From Sphaerisporangium perillae (GTDB lineage Bacteria > Actinomycetota > Actinomycetes > Streptosporangiales > Streptosporangiaceae), in NCBI RefSeq assembly GCF_023276435.1, contig NZ_JALLPO010000036.1, positions 1 to 64,000 of the forward strand: DNA of 64,000 nucleotides, in the 5' to 3' direction. The notes beneath the pieces were generated by a model. It did not search any database. It saw only the letters and a program-made list of their open reading frames with translations, and was not told the DNA's origin. How positions within the stretch are numbered: the first letter of the stretch is position 1; each line of letters starts with the position of its first letter. Position numbers and translations under genes: made by a program. Of this stretch, positions 45,840 through 54,944 are shown piece after piece.

Positions 45840-46071
45840 GGGAGAACCGGCGCGCTCGCGTCACGTATGTGAGCGCGTCCACACACCCATGATCGTGAAG
45901 CGGACCCGGGCTACCCGGGGGCCAGATGCCCCCACTGCGCGCCCGAGCGACCGTGACCGCGGCCATGGATCCGGTGTGAGAGGCGCCGCCCGCCCGGCGC
46001 CACCTCACCCGGCTATGCGGGTACGTCCCGGTGGGTAACGGAACTAGGGCCTCCACCGCACGGAAGCCCTA
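45840..46071. ncRNA. hairpin-rich non-coding stretch downstream of bldC
   Basis: 389 bp separate bldC from the tetR gene and no gene is seen. Stems: CGCGCTC with GAGCGCG (45851-45857 / 45871-45877), extended by three pairs including wobbles; GGGGGC with GCCCCC (45917-45922 / 45928-45933); a long imperfect hairpin around 45971-46012 with inner GGCGCC pair; TAGGGC with GCCCTA (46045-46050 / 46066-46071). The first is probably the bldC terminator. Whether the rest is one structured RNA is unproven, and strand unknown. Confidence 0.35.
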
Positions 46072-46205
46072 CCACCGTTGTCCCGCACGAATGACCCGCG
46101 CGCCCCACGCGAAAGACGACCCCACCCCATGCCCCGAACGACCCCGCGCCGTATGACGACGGACGTCACCCCAAGAAGGCCACCTGCCCTCATGCCCGGC
46201 AGGAC

Positions 46206-46922
46206 CTACTCGCCCGAGCCCTGCTCCGGGCGTCCCGACGGGAAGTCCGGGAGCAGCGCGCCGACCTCGCCATCGTGGCGGGTGGCCACCTCAAGGAGCG
46301 CCACCATCTGGTCGACGAGCAGGCGTTCGAGCGTCGGGCGCTCGATGTCGCGGTTCTCCAGCCAGTCGAGCCCCGCCGTCTCGACGGAGGCGATCCACGA
46401 CCTGAGCGTCGTGCGCAACGCCGGAGTCGGCTCGCTCACGCCGAGCTGATTCGTGATCATCTTGAAGAGGCGCTTGCGGACCCCCTCGACGATCTCCCCC
46501 ACCTCGCCCGCGCGGTTCGCCGGCCCTCCCCGGAGCAGCGCCGCGAAGCCCGCCGCGTGGTCCTCCACGAAGTCGAAGTACCGCGTCAGACCGGCCGCCA
46601 GCTCCTCGATGGCGGTGCCGCCCTGCACGGGCCGCAGCCGGTCCTCCAGCTCCAGCGCCGCGCTGCGCAACGCCGCGACGTACAGCTCCTGCTTGCCGCC
46701 GAAGTAGTGATAGACCAGTGCCCGTGAGGCCCCGGCCGCCGTGGCCACGTCGTCGATCGAGACATCTTCGGCATCGCGCTTGCTGAACAGCTCCAGCGCC
46801 GCCGCCATGAGCTCCTCGCGGCGGCGGTCCACGCTCAGTCTTCTGCGAACCGGACGTCCGTCGCCAGGGTCAGCGCTCTCCCGCTCACCTGGGGCTCTTG
46901 ATCTCGCACCCACAATGCGCAC
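46206..46922 (-). CDS. TetR family transcriptional regulator
   Basis: About 238 residues if the start is GTG 46922; GTG 46913 is also possible and the first ~20 residues (SRAPGERESADPGD) are unlike the family. The helix-turn-helix is clear: RREELMAAALELFSKRD, SIDDVATAAGASRALVYHYFGGKQELYVAAL. The C-terminal domain (EELAAGLTRYFDFVEDHAAGFAALLRGGP, RLLVDQMVALLE) is a TetR_C type. Divergent from a LacI gene. Target and ligand unknown; no palindrome was identified in the gap. Confidence 0.85.
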   Translation of the reverse strand: MRIVGARSRAPGERESADPGDGRPVRRRLSVDRRREELMAAALELFSKRDAEDVSIDDVATAAGASRALVYHYFGGKQELYVAALRSAALELEDRLRPVQGGTAIEELAAGLTRYFDFVEDHAAGFAALLRGGPANRAGEVGEIVEGVRKRLFKMITNQLGVSEPTPALRTTLRSWIASVETAGLDWLENRDIERPTLERLLVDQMVALLEVATRHDGEVGALLPDFPSGRPEQGSGE

Positions 46923-47052
46923 ACTATCGGAGGGGGTGCCAATAAGCGCGGCCCCGATGACCATCTGCCGAGGCGCACGACAAACCCGTACCCTCTTCGC
47001 GACTCGATCGTTTGGTCTGACAGGTGCACATCCACTCAGCGTGGGGAGAACC

Positions 47053-48156
47053 ATGTCAGGACCGTCCATGCAGACGACCGATCGGTACCGTGCCGATCTC
47101 GGCGCGACCGAGCCAGGCCTCGGCGACGCCCAAGGGCCGCGCCCTCGGCCGACGATTCGGAACGTTGCAGAACGCGCGGGCGTCTCCAAGTCGTTGGTCT
47201 CCCTGGTGCTGAGGGGCTCCCCCCACGTCAGCGAGCACCGGCGCGAAGCGGTGCTCCAGGCCGCCAGGGAGCTGGGCTACCGCCCCAACGCGGTGGCGCG
47301 CAGCCTCGTCGAGGGGCGCACCCACCTGGTCGGCGCGCTCGTCGCCGACCTGCACAACCCGTTCTTCGCGGAGTTCCTCGACGGCCTGCAGGAGAGCCTG
47401 CACGGTGACGGCCTCCGGTTGCTGATCGGCAGCGGCCGCTGGGACCCGGCGTTCGAGGAGGAGGCCGTCGAGGCGTTCCTCGAGCTGCGCGTCGACGGGC
47501 TCGTGCTGCTCGGCGTCGCCCCGTCCAGCGAGACCCTGGCCGAGGCGGCGGCCTACACCCCGACGGTCGTCGTCGGTGAACGGGACGTCGAGCTGGACAG
47601 CGTGGACATCGTCGTGGACGACGACCAATTGGGCGCGCGCCTCGCGGTCGACCACCTCGCCGAGCTCGGCCACCGGCGCATCGCGCACATCGAAGGCACC
47701 CCCTCCTCCTCTGCCCGGTTCCGCTGCGAGGGCTACCTCGTCGCGATGCGCAGGCACGGGCTCGCGCCGCACATCATGGTCGAGCACGGCGACTTCACCG
47801 AGGAGGGCGGACGGCGGGCGGCCCGGGCCCTGCTCGAGCGCACACCCCGCCCCACCGCGATCTTCGCGGCCAACGACATCGTCGCCCTGGGCGTGCTGGT
47901 CGCGGCGAGCGAGCTGGGGCTGCGCGTCCCGGAGGACCTCTCGGTCGTCGGGTACGACAACACCCACCTGGCCGCCGTGCACCACATCTCGCTGACCACG
48001 CTCGACCAGCCGAGACGGGCGATGGGCAGGTCGGCCGCGGCGCTGCTCAGCGACCGCATCACCGACCCGGGGAAGACCGCGAGGCTCCGGCAGGTAACAC
48101 CGCGCCTGGTCGTGCGGCACAGCACCGGCCCGGCTCCAAGTGATCCCCAAGGGTGA
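47053..48156 (+). CDS. LacI family transcriptional regulator
   Basis: 367 residues from ATG 47053 with GGGGAGAACC upstream. After ~35 extra residues, the LacI DNA-binding helix-turn-helix (PTIRNVAERAGVSKSLVSLVLRGS, then YRPNAVARSL), and the periplasmic-binding-protein-like ligand domain (VGALVADLHNPFFAEFLDGL to PSVVVR-like end). The effector is probably a sugar. No sugar transporter is adjacent; the nearby GH20 gene (49.5 kb) is a possible target. Confidence 0.93.
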   Translation: MSGPSMQTTDRYRADLGATEPGLGDAQGPRPRPTIRNVAERAGVSKSLVSLVLRGSPHVSEHRREAVLQAARELGYRPNAVARSLVEGRTHLVGALVADLHNPFFAEFLDGLQESLHGDGLRLLIGSGRWDPAFEEEAVEAFLELRVDGLVLLGVAPSSETLAEAAAYTPTVVVGERDVELDSVDIVVDDDQLGARLAVDHLAELGHRRIAHIEGTPSSSARFRCEGYLVAMRRHGLAPHIMVEHGDFTEEGGRRAARALLERTPRPTAIFAANDIVALGVLVAASELGLRVPEDLSVVGYDNTHLAAVHHISLTTLDQPRRAMGRSAAALLSDRITDPGKTARLRQVTPRLVVRHSTGPAPSDPQG

Positions 48157-48308
48157 GTCAACATCCACGGGATCGGCACCGTCCCCGTGTTGACTCGTAG
48201 CATGGCGCCGGTCCTCCGGCGTGCCGGACCGGTCCGACGAGGGCCGGACGCTCGCCTGTCATGGTGGCAGCGGGCGGAAGGCGGCCGGCGTCCGACCGGG
48301 GGGTAGAC

Positions 48309-48557
48309 ATGCGTGATCCGGAACTGGTCTCCTGCGCACAGCGCGCGGCGGCCGAACTCGAACGTGCGTGGGCGCACTGGCGGGCCGCCCGGGGCAAGGA
48401 CGACGAGGGGTCGACGGAATCGGTCGCCAGCTACGTCGCCCACTCCATCGACCATCCGTGGGGCCGTCCGCGCGTCGTCCTGGGCCTGGACGCCGAGGAC
48501 GCGAGGGAACTGGCCGCGCTGCTCCAGAAGCAGGATCTCGGCGAGCCTGCCTGGTAA
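48309..48557 (+). CDS. hypothetical small soluble protein
   Basis: 82 residues from ATG 48309 (MRDPELVSCAQRAAAELERAW) with a GGGGGG purine run upstream. It is helical and charged; RVVLGLDAEDARELAALLQKQD near the end may be a conserved strand-helix. No family recognised. It has good GC-rich third positions, so is likely a real gene. Confidence 0.6.
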   Translation: MRDPELVSCAQRAAAELERAWAHWRAARGKDDEGSTESVASYVAHSIDHPWGRPRVVLGLDAEDARELAALLQKQDLGEPAW

Positions 48558-48643
48558 GCCCGACGATCTCCCACGTAGAGGCCGGTCCATCATTCCGTTG
48601 CGCGTAAGTTGGTGGGCGACGGTCGTCTGCGGAGGGGATAATC

Positions 48644-49492
48644 GTGACAGGTCGAGCACTCGCCGTAACGCTCCTGGCTCTTTGCGGGCTGGGGGTCTCA
48701 GCGTGCGGTGGAGCGGCGGGTTCCACTGCTTCCGGCTCGGGCCCGGCCGCGGCCTCGGAGATGAAGGCCGTGTCGGCACGACCGGCGTCCGCCTCGGCCC
48801 GGGCCGCGACGGCGGGCACTCCGAGCCATGCCCGGCCCCTCGAGGGGAAGGTCATCGTGATCGACCCCGGTCACAACGGCGGCAACTACCGCCGCCCCGA
48901 GATCATCAACAAGAAGGTCGACGTCCGCACCGAGTGGAAGCCCTGCGACACGACGGGCACCGCCACCGACGACGGCTATTCCGAGGCCGCCTTCACCTGG
49001 GACGTCGCCAACCGCATGGTCAAGCTGCTGAAGGCGGAGGGCGCGACCGTCGAGCTCACCCGTGACAGCAACACCGGTGTCGGCCCGTGCATCACCGAGC
49101 GCGCCGACATCGGCAACAAGGCCCACGCGAACGCCGCCGTCTCCATCCACGCCGACGGCGCCGCGGCGTCGGCTCGCGGCTTCCACATCATCATGCCGAA
49201 GAAGATCGGCGGCCCGGTCGACCCCGTCGTGGCCCGGTCCAAGAAGCTGGGCCTCGCGCTGCGCGACGCGTACAAAGAGGGCACCGGCATGCCGTACTCC
49301 ACCTATATCGGCAAGAACGCCCTGAACTTCCGCAGCGACCTCGGCGGGCTGAACCTCTCCACGGTGCCGAAGGTCTTCATCGAGACCGGCAACATGCGCA
49401 ACCCGACCGACGCGGGCATGCTCAAGGACCCCCGCTTCCGGCAGCGCATCGCCACCTCCCTGGTCGAGGGCCTGCGGAACTACCTCGGCTGA
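48644..49492 (+). CDS. N-acetylmuramoyl-L-alanine amidase (Amidase_3), lipoprotein or secreted
   Basis: 282 residues from GTG 48644 with CGGAGGGGATAATC upstream. Signal with a lipobox-like end VSACGG (Cys about 24). The Amidase_3 domain starts at VIVIDPGHNGGNY (zinc His), has the Glu in DDGYSEAAFTWDVANRM, the second His in SIHADGAAAS and the catalytic Glu in FIETGNMRNPTDA. It cuts the amide between MurNAc and the stem peptide. An insertion after the first motif (EWKPCDTTGTATDD) carries one Cys. Confidence 0.92.
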   Translation: MTGRALAVTLLALCGLGVSACGGAAGSTASGSGPAAASEMKAVSARPASASARAATAGTPSHARPLEGKVIVIDPGHNGGNYRRPEIINKKVDVRTEWKPCDTTGTATDDGYSEAAFTWDVANRMVKLLKAEGATVELTRDSNTGVGPCITERADIGNKAHANAAVSIHADGAAASARGFHIIMPKKIGGPVDPVVARSKKLGLALRDAYKEGTGMPYSTYIGKNALNFRSDLGGLNLSTVPKVFIETGNMRNPTDAGMLKDPRFRQRIATSLVEGLRNYLG

Positions 49493-49538
49493 CGGCGGGT
49501 TCGCCTGCCCGGCGTCCGGGGTTTGGCATGATCTAGGC

Positions 49539-51194
49539 GTGACCGATCTGATCCCGCGTCCGCGCGTCCTGCGTACCGCTCCGGGCTCCTTCACGTTCAT
49601 CCCGGGGGCCCCGATCTCGGGTCCCTCTGATCTGGTGGACGCGATACGGCTGACCCTTGCCGTGCTCGATCTAGGACAGGCGGGCGCCGGCGGCGCTCAG
49701 AACGTCCCTGAGGCGGCGATCACCGTCGAGAGGGACACAGAGCTCGCCGCAGAGGCCTACGCCGTCACAGTGACCCCTGAGGGCGTACGGATCGTCGCGG
49801 GGGACGCGGCGGGGGCGCTGTACGCGGGCCAGACGCTCCGCCAGCTGCTTCCCACGGAGGCGTTCCGCTCGGTGGCGGTGCCCGGCGTCCGGTGGACGGT
49901 GCCGTGCGGGCACGTCGAGGACGCGCCACGGTTCTCGTGGCGAGGAGCCCACCTCGACGTGTCCCGACATTTCATGCCGAAGCGTGAAGTGCTGCGCATG
50001 ATCGACCTGCTGGCCGTCCACAAGCTCAACCGCCTCCACCTCCACCTGGTGGACGACCAGGGCTGGCGCGTCGAGAGCAAGGCCTACCCGCTGCTGCACG
50101 AGATCGGGTCGCACCGGGCGCGGACCACCACGACGCACTTCCACGGCGGGGAGCCGCGGTTCGACGACACTCCGCACGGCGGCTTCTACACGCTGGCCGA
50201 CCTGGCCGAGATGGGCGCATACGCACGTGCCCGGGGCGTCACGATCGTCCCCGAGATCGACGTCCCCGGCCACGCCTCCGCCGTCCTCGCGGCGTACCCG
50301 CACCTCGGCGCCGACCCGGCGCGGTCCTGCGACGTGCTCGACCGCTGGGGGATCTCCCCCGCGATCATGTCCCCGCTGCCCGGCACCGTCGACTTCCTCG
50401 CGACTGTCTTCGCCGAGATCGTCGAGGCCCTCGGCCCGGTGCCCTACTTCCACATCGGCGGCGACGAGTGCGTGCTGGACGACTGGGCGTCCTCCGCCGA
50501 GATCACGGCATACCGCGAGTCGCTCGGGCTGGCCTCCCCCGCCGACCTGCACGCCTGGTTCCTGCGCCGGCTCGCCGACGTGCTCGCCGGGCTCGGCTGC
50601 CGCGCGGTGGTCTGGGACGAGGCCTTCGTGAGCGGCATGCTCCGCGACGACACGATCGTCATGCCCTGGCGCGGCATGGGGGTCGGGCGGCGGGCCGCGG
50701 CGGCCGGACACGACATCGTGGCGACCCCCGTGTTCCCGCTGTACTTCGACTACGCCGAGGCCGCGTCGCCCGAGGAGCCCGTGGCCATCGGCGACACGAT
50801 CACCGTGGAGGACGTCGCGGCCTTCGACCTGGTGCCGGTGTCATGGACGCCGGAGGAGGCCGGCCGGGTGCTGGGCGCGCAGTTCCAGCTGTGGACCGAG
50901 CGCATACCCGACGGCCGGACGCTCGACTACCGCGCGTGGCCTCGCGGGTGCGCCCTCGCCCAGCTGGCGTGGTCGGGAGACGCGGGCGGGTTCACCGGCG
51001 CGCTCCCCGCGCACCTGCTCCGGCTGGACGCCTACGGCGTGGAGTACCGGCCGCCGGCGGGTCCCCGGCCCTGGCAGCGGGGAGGGACCGGCGCAAGGCG
51101 GCACCAGCCGGGGGCGGTCCCGGTGAGCGAGGTCATGCGCCACCTGGAGGAGCTCACCCACGAAGCCGACTCCACCCGCCCCAGCCTGGGCTGA
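49539..51194 (+). CDS. beta-N-acetylhexosaminidase (GH20)
   Basis: 551 residues, a GTG start at 49539. N-terminal GH20b-type domain (about 1-120), then the catalytic barrel: FSWRGAHLDVSRHFMPK, HLHLVDDQGWRVES, VPEIDVPGHASAVLAAYP and catalytic Asp-Glu in YFHIGGDECVLDDW (about residue 308). It removes terminal GlcNAc/GalNAc from glycans, chitin or peptidoglycan fragments. No clear signal peptide, so probably cytosolic. The amidase gene upstream is 46 bp away on the same strand. Confidence 0.94.
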   Translation: MTDLIPRPRVLRTAPGSFTFIPGAPISGPSDLVDAIRLTLAVLDLGQAGAGGAQNVPEAAITVERDTELAAEAYAVTVTPEGVRIVAGDAAGALYAGQTLRQLLPTEAFRSVAVPGVRWTVPCGHVEDAPRFSWRGAHLDVSRHFMPKREVLRMIDLLAVHKLNRLHLHLVDDQGWRVESKAYPLLHEIGSHRARTTTTHFHGGEPRFDDTPHGGFYTLADLAEMGAYARARGVTIVPEIDVPGHASAVLAAYPHLGADPARSCDVLDRWGISPAIMSPLPGTVDFLATVFAEIVEALGPVPYFHIGGDECVLDDWASSAEITAYRESLGLASPADLHAWFLRRLADVLAGLGCRAVVWDEAFVSGMLRDDTIVMPWRGMGVGRRAAAAGHDIVATPVFPLYFDYAEAASPEEPVAIGDTITVEDVAAFDLVPVSWTPEEAGRVLGAQFQLWTERIPDGRTLDYRAWPRGCALAQLAWSGDAGGFTGALPAHLLRLDAYGVEYRPPAGPRPWQRGGTGARRHQPGAVPVSEVMRHLEELTHEADSTRPSLG

Positions 51195-51264
51195 CCGTCC
51201 CGGGCCCACCGGCGGATCGGGCCGCTCACCCGCCACGGCCCGGGCCTGCACTTCCGTGCCGGCC

Positions 51265-51335
51265 CGGCCGGCCGCGTTCAGACCGCCTGCGTTCAGGGCC
51301 GCCTGCATTCGGACTGCCCGCGTTCAGGCCGCCTG
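51265..51335. repeat. imperfect short tandem repeats before pyrD stop
   Basis: Variants of GCGTTCAGGCCGCCTGC recur four times (51275-51335), overlapping the last codons of pyrD. They look like slipped-strand repeats in a 129-bp convergent gap. Confidence 0.55.
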
Positions 51336-52409
51336 CTCGCGGCCCACGCGGCCCACCACCTCGCGGATCGAGGAGTACCCGTGGCGGCGGAGCCGGCGGG
51401 AGAGCCCCCGGTTGATCCGCCAGGCCCACAGCGGGCCCTCGTAGATCATCGCCGTGTAGCCCTGGACCAGGGTCGCGCCGGCCAGCAGGCGTTCCCACAC
51501 GTCGTCCACGTCCTCCACGCCTCCGACCGACACCAAGGCCAGCCGGTCGCCCACCCGGCCGTACAGCCTCCTCAGCACCTCCAGCGAGCGGCCCTTCAAC
51601 GGCCGTCCGGACAGCCCGCCCGCCTCCGCCGCCCCGGCGGCCCCGGCCTTGGACAGGCCTTCCCTGCTGATCGTGGTGTTGGTGGCGATGATGCCCGCCA
51701 GCCCCAGCTCGAGCGCGAGGTCGGCGACGGCGTCGATGTCCTGGTCGGCCAGATCGGGGGCGATCTTGACCAGTAGCGGCGTGCGCCCGGCGGCGCGCCG
51801 CACCTCGGAGAGCAACGGCCGGAGCAGCTCGACGGCCTGCAGGTCGCGCAGGCCGGGAGTGTTGGGCGAGCTGACGTTCACGACGAGGTAGTCCGCGAGC
51901 GGAGCGAGCCTCCTGGCACTGGCGACGTAGTCGCGCACCGCCAGCTCCGCGGGGATGACCTTGGTCTTGCCGATGTTGACCCCGACCACGACCGGAAGGC
52001 TCCGCGGCCGGCTCAGGCGGCGCGCGGCCTGCTGAGCGCCGCGGTTGTTGAACCCCATGCGGTTGACGACGGCCCGGTCGGAGAGGAGCCGGAACAGCCT
52101 CGGCCGGGGGTTGCCCGGTTGGGCGTGGGCGGTGATGGTGCCCACCTCGACGTGGCCGAACCCGAAGGCCGCGAGCCCCTCCACGCATCCGGCGTCCTTG
52201 TCGAAGCCGGCCGCGAGCCCGAAGGGGCTCGGGAAGTGCACCCCGAACGCCTGGATCCTCAGCGCCTCATCGTGTGGCGCCAGCCTTGTGTACAGCCGGC
52301 GCTTCACGATGGGAGCGATCGAGAGGACCCGGAGCGCGCGGAGGGTCAGGTGGTGCATTGTCTCGGCGTCGAACCGCCGGAGCACCTGCGCGAAGAGCAG
52401 TCGATACAT
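51324..52409 (-). CDS. pyrD: dihydroorotate dehydrogenase (quinone), class 2
   Basis: 361 residues from ATG 52409 (GTG 52412 is adjacent). An N-terminal amphipathic stretch ([21 protein letters not shown]) is the class 2 membrane-contact segment. Then [56 protein letters not shown], and [14 protein letters not shown] with the catalytic Ser. It uses quinone to make orotate in pyrimidine synthesis. No other pyr genes nearby. Confidence 0.95.
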   Translation of the reverse strand: MYRLLFAQVLRRFDAETMHHLTLRALRVLSIAPIVKRRLYTRLAPHDEALRIQAFGVHFPSPFGLAAGFDKDAGCVEGLAAFGFGHVEVGTITAHAQPGNPRPRLFRLLSDRAVVNRMGFNNRGAQQAARRLSRPRSLPVVVGVNIGKTKVIPAELAVRDYVASARRLAPLADYLVVNVSSPNTPGLRDLQAVELLRPLLSEVRRAAGRTPLLVKIAPDLADQDIDAVADLALELGLAGIIATNTTISREGLSKAGAAGAAEAGGLSGRPLKGRSLEVLRRLYGRVGDRLALVSVGGVEDVDDVWERLLAGATLVQGYTAMIYEGPLWAWRINRGLSRRLRRHGYSSIREVVGRVGREQAA

Positions 52410-52430
52410 CACCGCCCAGGGTAGCCGGGA

Positions 52431-53135
52431 TCAGGCCGGGGGCGCCTGCTCGCCCAGGATCTCGGCGGCCAGGTCCGCCACGCGGCGGCGGCTGTCGCGC
52501 GCCCGCTTGCGCAGGCCCGTGAACGCCTCAGCGGCCGTCAGGTCGTGTTTGCCCATGAGGTACCCGATGGCCCGCTCGATCACGATGCGGTAGTCCAGCG
52601 CGTATTGCAGCTGGTCGGCCAGCGCGCTCTTCTCCTCCGCCTTCACCGCCGCCGCGAGCACTTCCTCGATGACGTGCGCGTAGGCGAGAAGGGCCTGGGT
52701 GTCGGACTCCTCCCAGTCGTGCGGCTCGGCCTGGTAGACGTTGAGGGTGCCCACCGGCCCGTCCCCGAGCCGTACGGGCACGCCCGCCACCGCTCGCACG
52801 CTGGGATCCAGCAGCTCGGCCAGGTCGGGCCATCGCTCGTCGTTCTGGACGTCACGCGTGGTCACCGCGGCGTTGCTGAAGAACGCCGACACGCACGGCC
52901 CGTGGCCCAGAGCGGCCTGCGCGTGCTCCAGGCTCCGCCCGGCCTCGTCGGTCGTCACCAGGTAGCGCAGCGCCTTGCCCTCGTCGGCGAACATCAGGCC
53001 GGCTCCGGCGTAGCCGAACAGCCGGTCCACGACGCGCACGACGCGTTCCAATTGATGCACGACGCCGGTGGTCTCCGAGGCCTGCTGTACGCCTCTGAGG
53101 CTTGCGACCAGTGCCTCCGCATCTATACGTGTCAT
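52431..53135 (-). CDS. GAF and ANTAR domain regulator
   Basis: 234 residues from ATG 53135, with AAGAGGATGGGAA upstream; an in-frame start at 53201 is not needed. GAF domain (about 20-160): YAGAGLMFADEGKALRYLVTTD, GPCVSAFFSNAAV, GVPVRLGDGPVGTLNVY. ANTAR domain (about 170-225): LQYALDYRIVIERAIGYLMGKHDLTAAEAFTGLRKRARD with the two conserved-helix pattern. ANTAR proteins bind RNA and prevent terminator formation. The signal sensed by the GAF is unknown. Confidence 0.92.
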   Translation of the reverse strand: MTRIDAEALVASLRGVQQASETTGVVHQLERVVRVVDRLFGYAGAGLMFADEGKALRYLVTTDEAGRSLEHAQAALGHGPCVSAFFSNAAVTTRDVQNDERWPDLAELLDPSVRAVAGVPVRLGDGPVGTLNVYQAEPHDWEESDTQALLAYAHVIEEVLAAAVKAEEKSALADQLQYALDYRIVIERAIGYLMGKHDLTAAEAFTGLRKRARDSRRRVADLAAEILGEQAPPA

Positions 53136-53852
53136 TTCCCATCCTCTTGTTAACCTCACCCCTACGCCGGCGCGGTCATGGAGAGGCATGCGGTTTCGCA
53201 TTACTTCTGCCCGAAATCGGGCACAACAGTCCCGCTTTCGGTACGCCGGAGAGCGACAGCCTGAACAACCCGGACGGCGTGGTGGTCCAGGAAACGGAAT
53301 CAGGCACGCCGACCACGCCGTCTGCCGGACGGAAGGGATCGACGAGCGCGGCCGACGGCATGCGATTCCTCAGCGCGCTTGACATGGTCAACGCCGGTGC
53401 CAATAGCGGTGCCACCTCCATATGAGGAAGCTCCGCGGACACAGGGCGGAATGATCTGCGGCAAAGCGTAGTGCGACGCGGTGATTCCGGCCAAGTGGTT
53501 CGCACACCTGGTGGAAAGAATCACCCCGGCGAGCGGGGTTCGTCCCCCCTCGTACGGCTTTCGCGGCCTCGCCGCGCGGTTGAGGCGCGGGCACGCGCAG
53601 GGCCTCGCCGAATGGCGATCGGTTCCGGCGACTGCTCGATGAAATTGAACGCGCGGCCCCGTGGCGGCCTCCGGGCGCCAGCACCTCGTCCGAGGTGCGC
53701 CGGTGTGGAAACAGGCGCGGGGCTTCCTGTCAGCCTATGCGTGACCAGGCACTACGCCCGACCGCGCGCCGCGGAGGAGGTGGGCGGCTCTCGGGTCTTC
53801 AGAAGGAAGACGGCGGTACTCCACGAACGCGTGGTCGCCGTCGGCGAGCCGT
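53136..53852. other. 717-bp stretch with no assured gene
   Basis: Between the ANTAR gene and the monooxygenase remnant. Two open frames were weighed. On the plus strand, one ends at 53425 (...MRFLSALDMVNAGANSGATSI) with fair GC3 but no convincing start or ribosome site. On the minus strand, one starts at ATG 53421 (MEVAPLLAPALTMSS) with a weak GCGGAG upstream. Neither is recognised. GC is lower than in neighbouring genes. The rest is unexplained. Confidence 0.5.
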
Positions 53853-54272
53853 TCACCGGTAGACCAGGCCGGACAGCCGCCAGGCGAACCCGCGGCGGAA
53901 GGCGGGGATGCGTGCCAGCGACCGCAGGACGAGGTTCCTCAGCGGCCTGACCCGCCGATCGGCCGTGGCGAGCCGGGTGAGGCGGTCGGCGAGGGCCACG
54001 ACTTTCTGGGCCACGGGCCTGCGGTCGGCGCCGTAGGCGTCGAGCAGTTCGGGCGATCCGCCGGCGAGCACGGCGTCGAGCGCCTGGGCGAGGGCCACGG
54101 CGTCGGTGATGCCGGTCACGCCCTCGCCGTCCTGTTCGATGGACGTCGCGGTGTACGGGCGGAGCACCCGGCCGCCGAGCTCGGTGAGGCGCTCGAGTAG
54201 CACGGCCTCGGTGACCTCCTGGGAGATCATCAGCGTGTACGGGTAGGCGGTGGGCAGCCCGCCGAAGGGCAC
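53853..54272 (-). pseudogene. remnant of an FAD-dependent monooxygenase with internal deletion
   Basis: About 140 codons in one frame. Residues 1-52 (GLPTAYPYTLMISQEVTEAVLLERL, ELGGRVLRPYTATSIEQDGEGVTG) correspond to the middle of a PheA/TetX/UbiH-type FAD monooxygenase. They run straight into ITDAVALAQALDAVLAGG and the C-terminal helices (AYGADRRPVAQKVV...RLSGLVYR). The FAD-binding GxGxxG start is missing and about 150 residues between VTG and ITDAV, including the GD motif, are deleted. The break is in frame. Cannot be an active flavoenzyme. Confidence 0.75.
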
Positions 54273-54425
54273 GGGGACGAGGATCTTCCGGCACCCCTTG
54301 ACCCGCGCCGGCCGGCCCTGCGCCCCGGCCGGCGACGGCTGACATCCGCTTGCAGTGAGCGTTCAAGGCGGTTGAAAGCGGGCCGTCACACACTGCCGTC
54401 ATCACGAAAGAGAGGACCGCTTCCG

Positions 54426-54920
54426 ATGACGATCACCCGCACCCTGACCGGTCTGGCCATTGCCGCCGCCTTCGTCGCGATCGCCCCCGTCGCCGCCAAC
54501 GCCGCCACCGGCACGTCGGACGCGGTCACCGCCGGCTCCGCCGCCACCACGTGGGGCTCCTACTACGCCCCCGGGAAGGCCGCCAAGGCGTTCGGCTCAC
54601 TGAAGGCCACGGGCGAGGACCACGCGGACATCCCGACCGCCGACACCGTGAAGATCTCCGGCAAGGTCTACGACCTCACGCGCAAGTCGAGCTGCGGCTG
54701 GGCGGTCTTCCGCGTCACCTACCGCAACGCCTCCGGCGACCTGCCCTTCAAGCACCGCAGCGTCCTCGACTGCTCCTACGGCACACCGAAGAACTTCACC
54801 TTCAAGTATCACGACGTCTACCAGGTCGAACTGAAGGTCTGCTCGGAGCCGAAGGCCGCCAAGCCGTCGCTCAACTGCCTGTACGCGGGCACCTGGAAGA
54901 CCCTCTACCTGTCCAAGTGA
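54426..54920 (+). CDS. secreted protein of unknown function
   Basis: 164 residues from ATG 54426 with GAAAGAGAGGACCGC upstream. Sec signal peptide (TRTLTGLAIAAAFVAIAPVAANA, cleavage about residue 28). The mature part has four Cys (SSCGW, LDCSYG, KVCSEP, LNCLYAG), giving two possible disulfides, and a beta-rich look. I know similar small exported streptomycete proteins only as hypothetical. Divergent from the monooxygenase remnant. Confidence 0.82.
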   Translation: MTITRTLTGLAIAAAFVAIAPVAANAATGTSDAVTAGSAATTWGSYYAPGKAAKAFGSLKATGEDHADIPTADTVKISGKVYDLTRKSSCGWAVFRVTYRNASGDLPFKHRSVLDCSYGTPKNFTFKYHDVYQVELKVCSEPKAAKPSLNCLYAGTWKTLYLSK

Positions 54921-54944
54921 CACCCGGCACAGGCCGGCCCGGCG

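Noticed and set aside
45817-46205. Riboswitch or tRNA in the bldC-tetR gap
   Set aside because: No tRNA arm pattern, and no match to cobalamin, SAM, or c-di-AMP consensus from memory; kept only as an unknown structured region.
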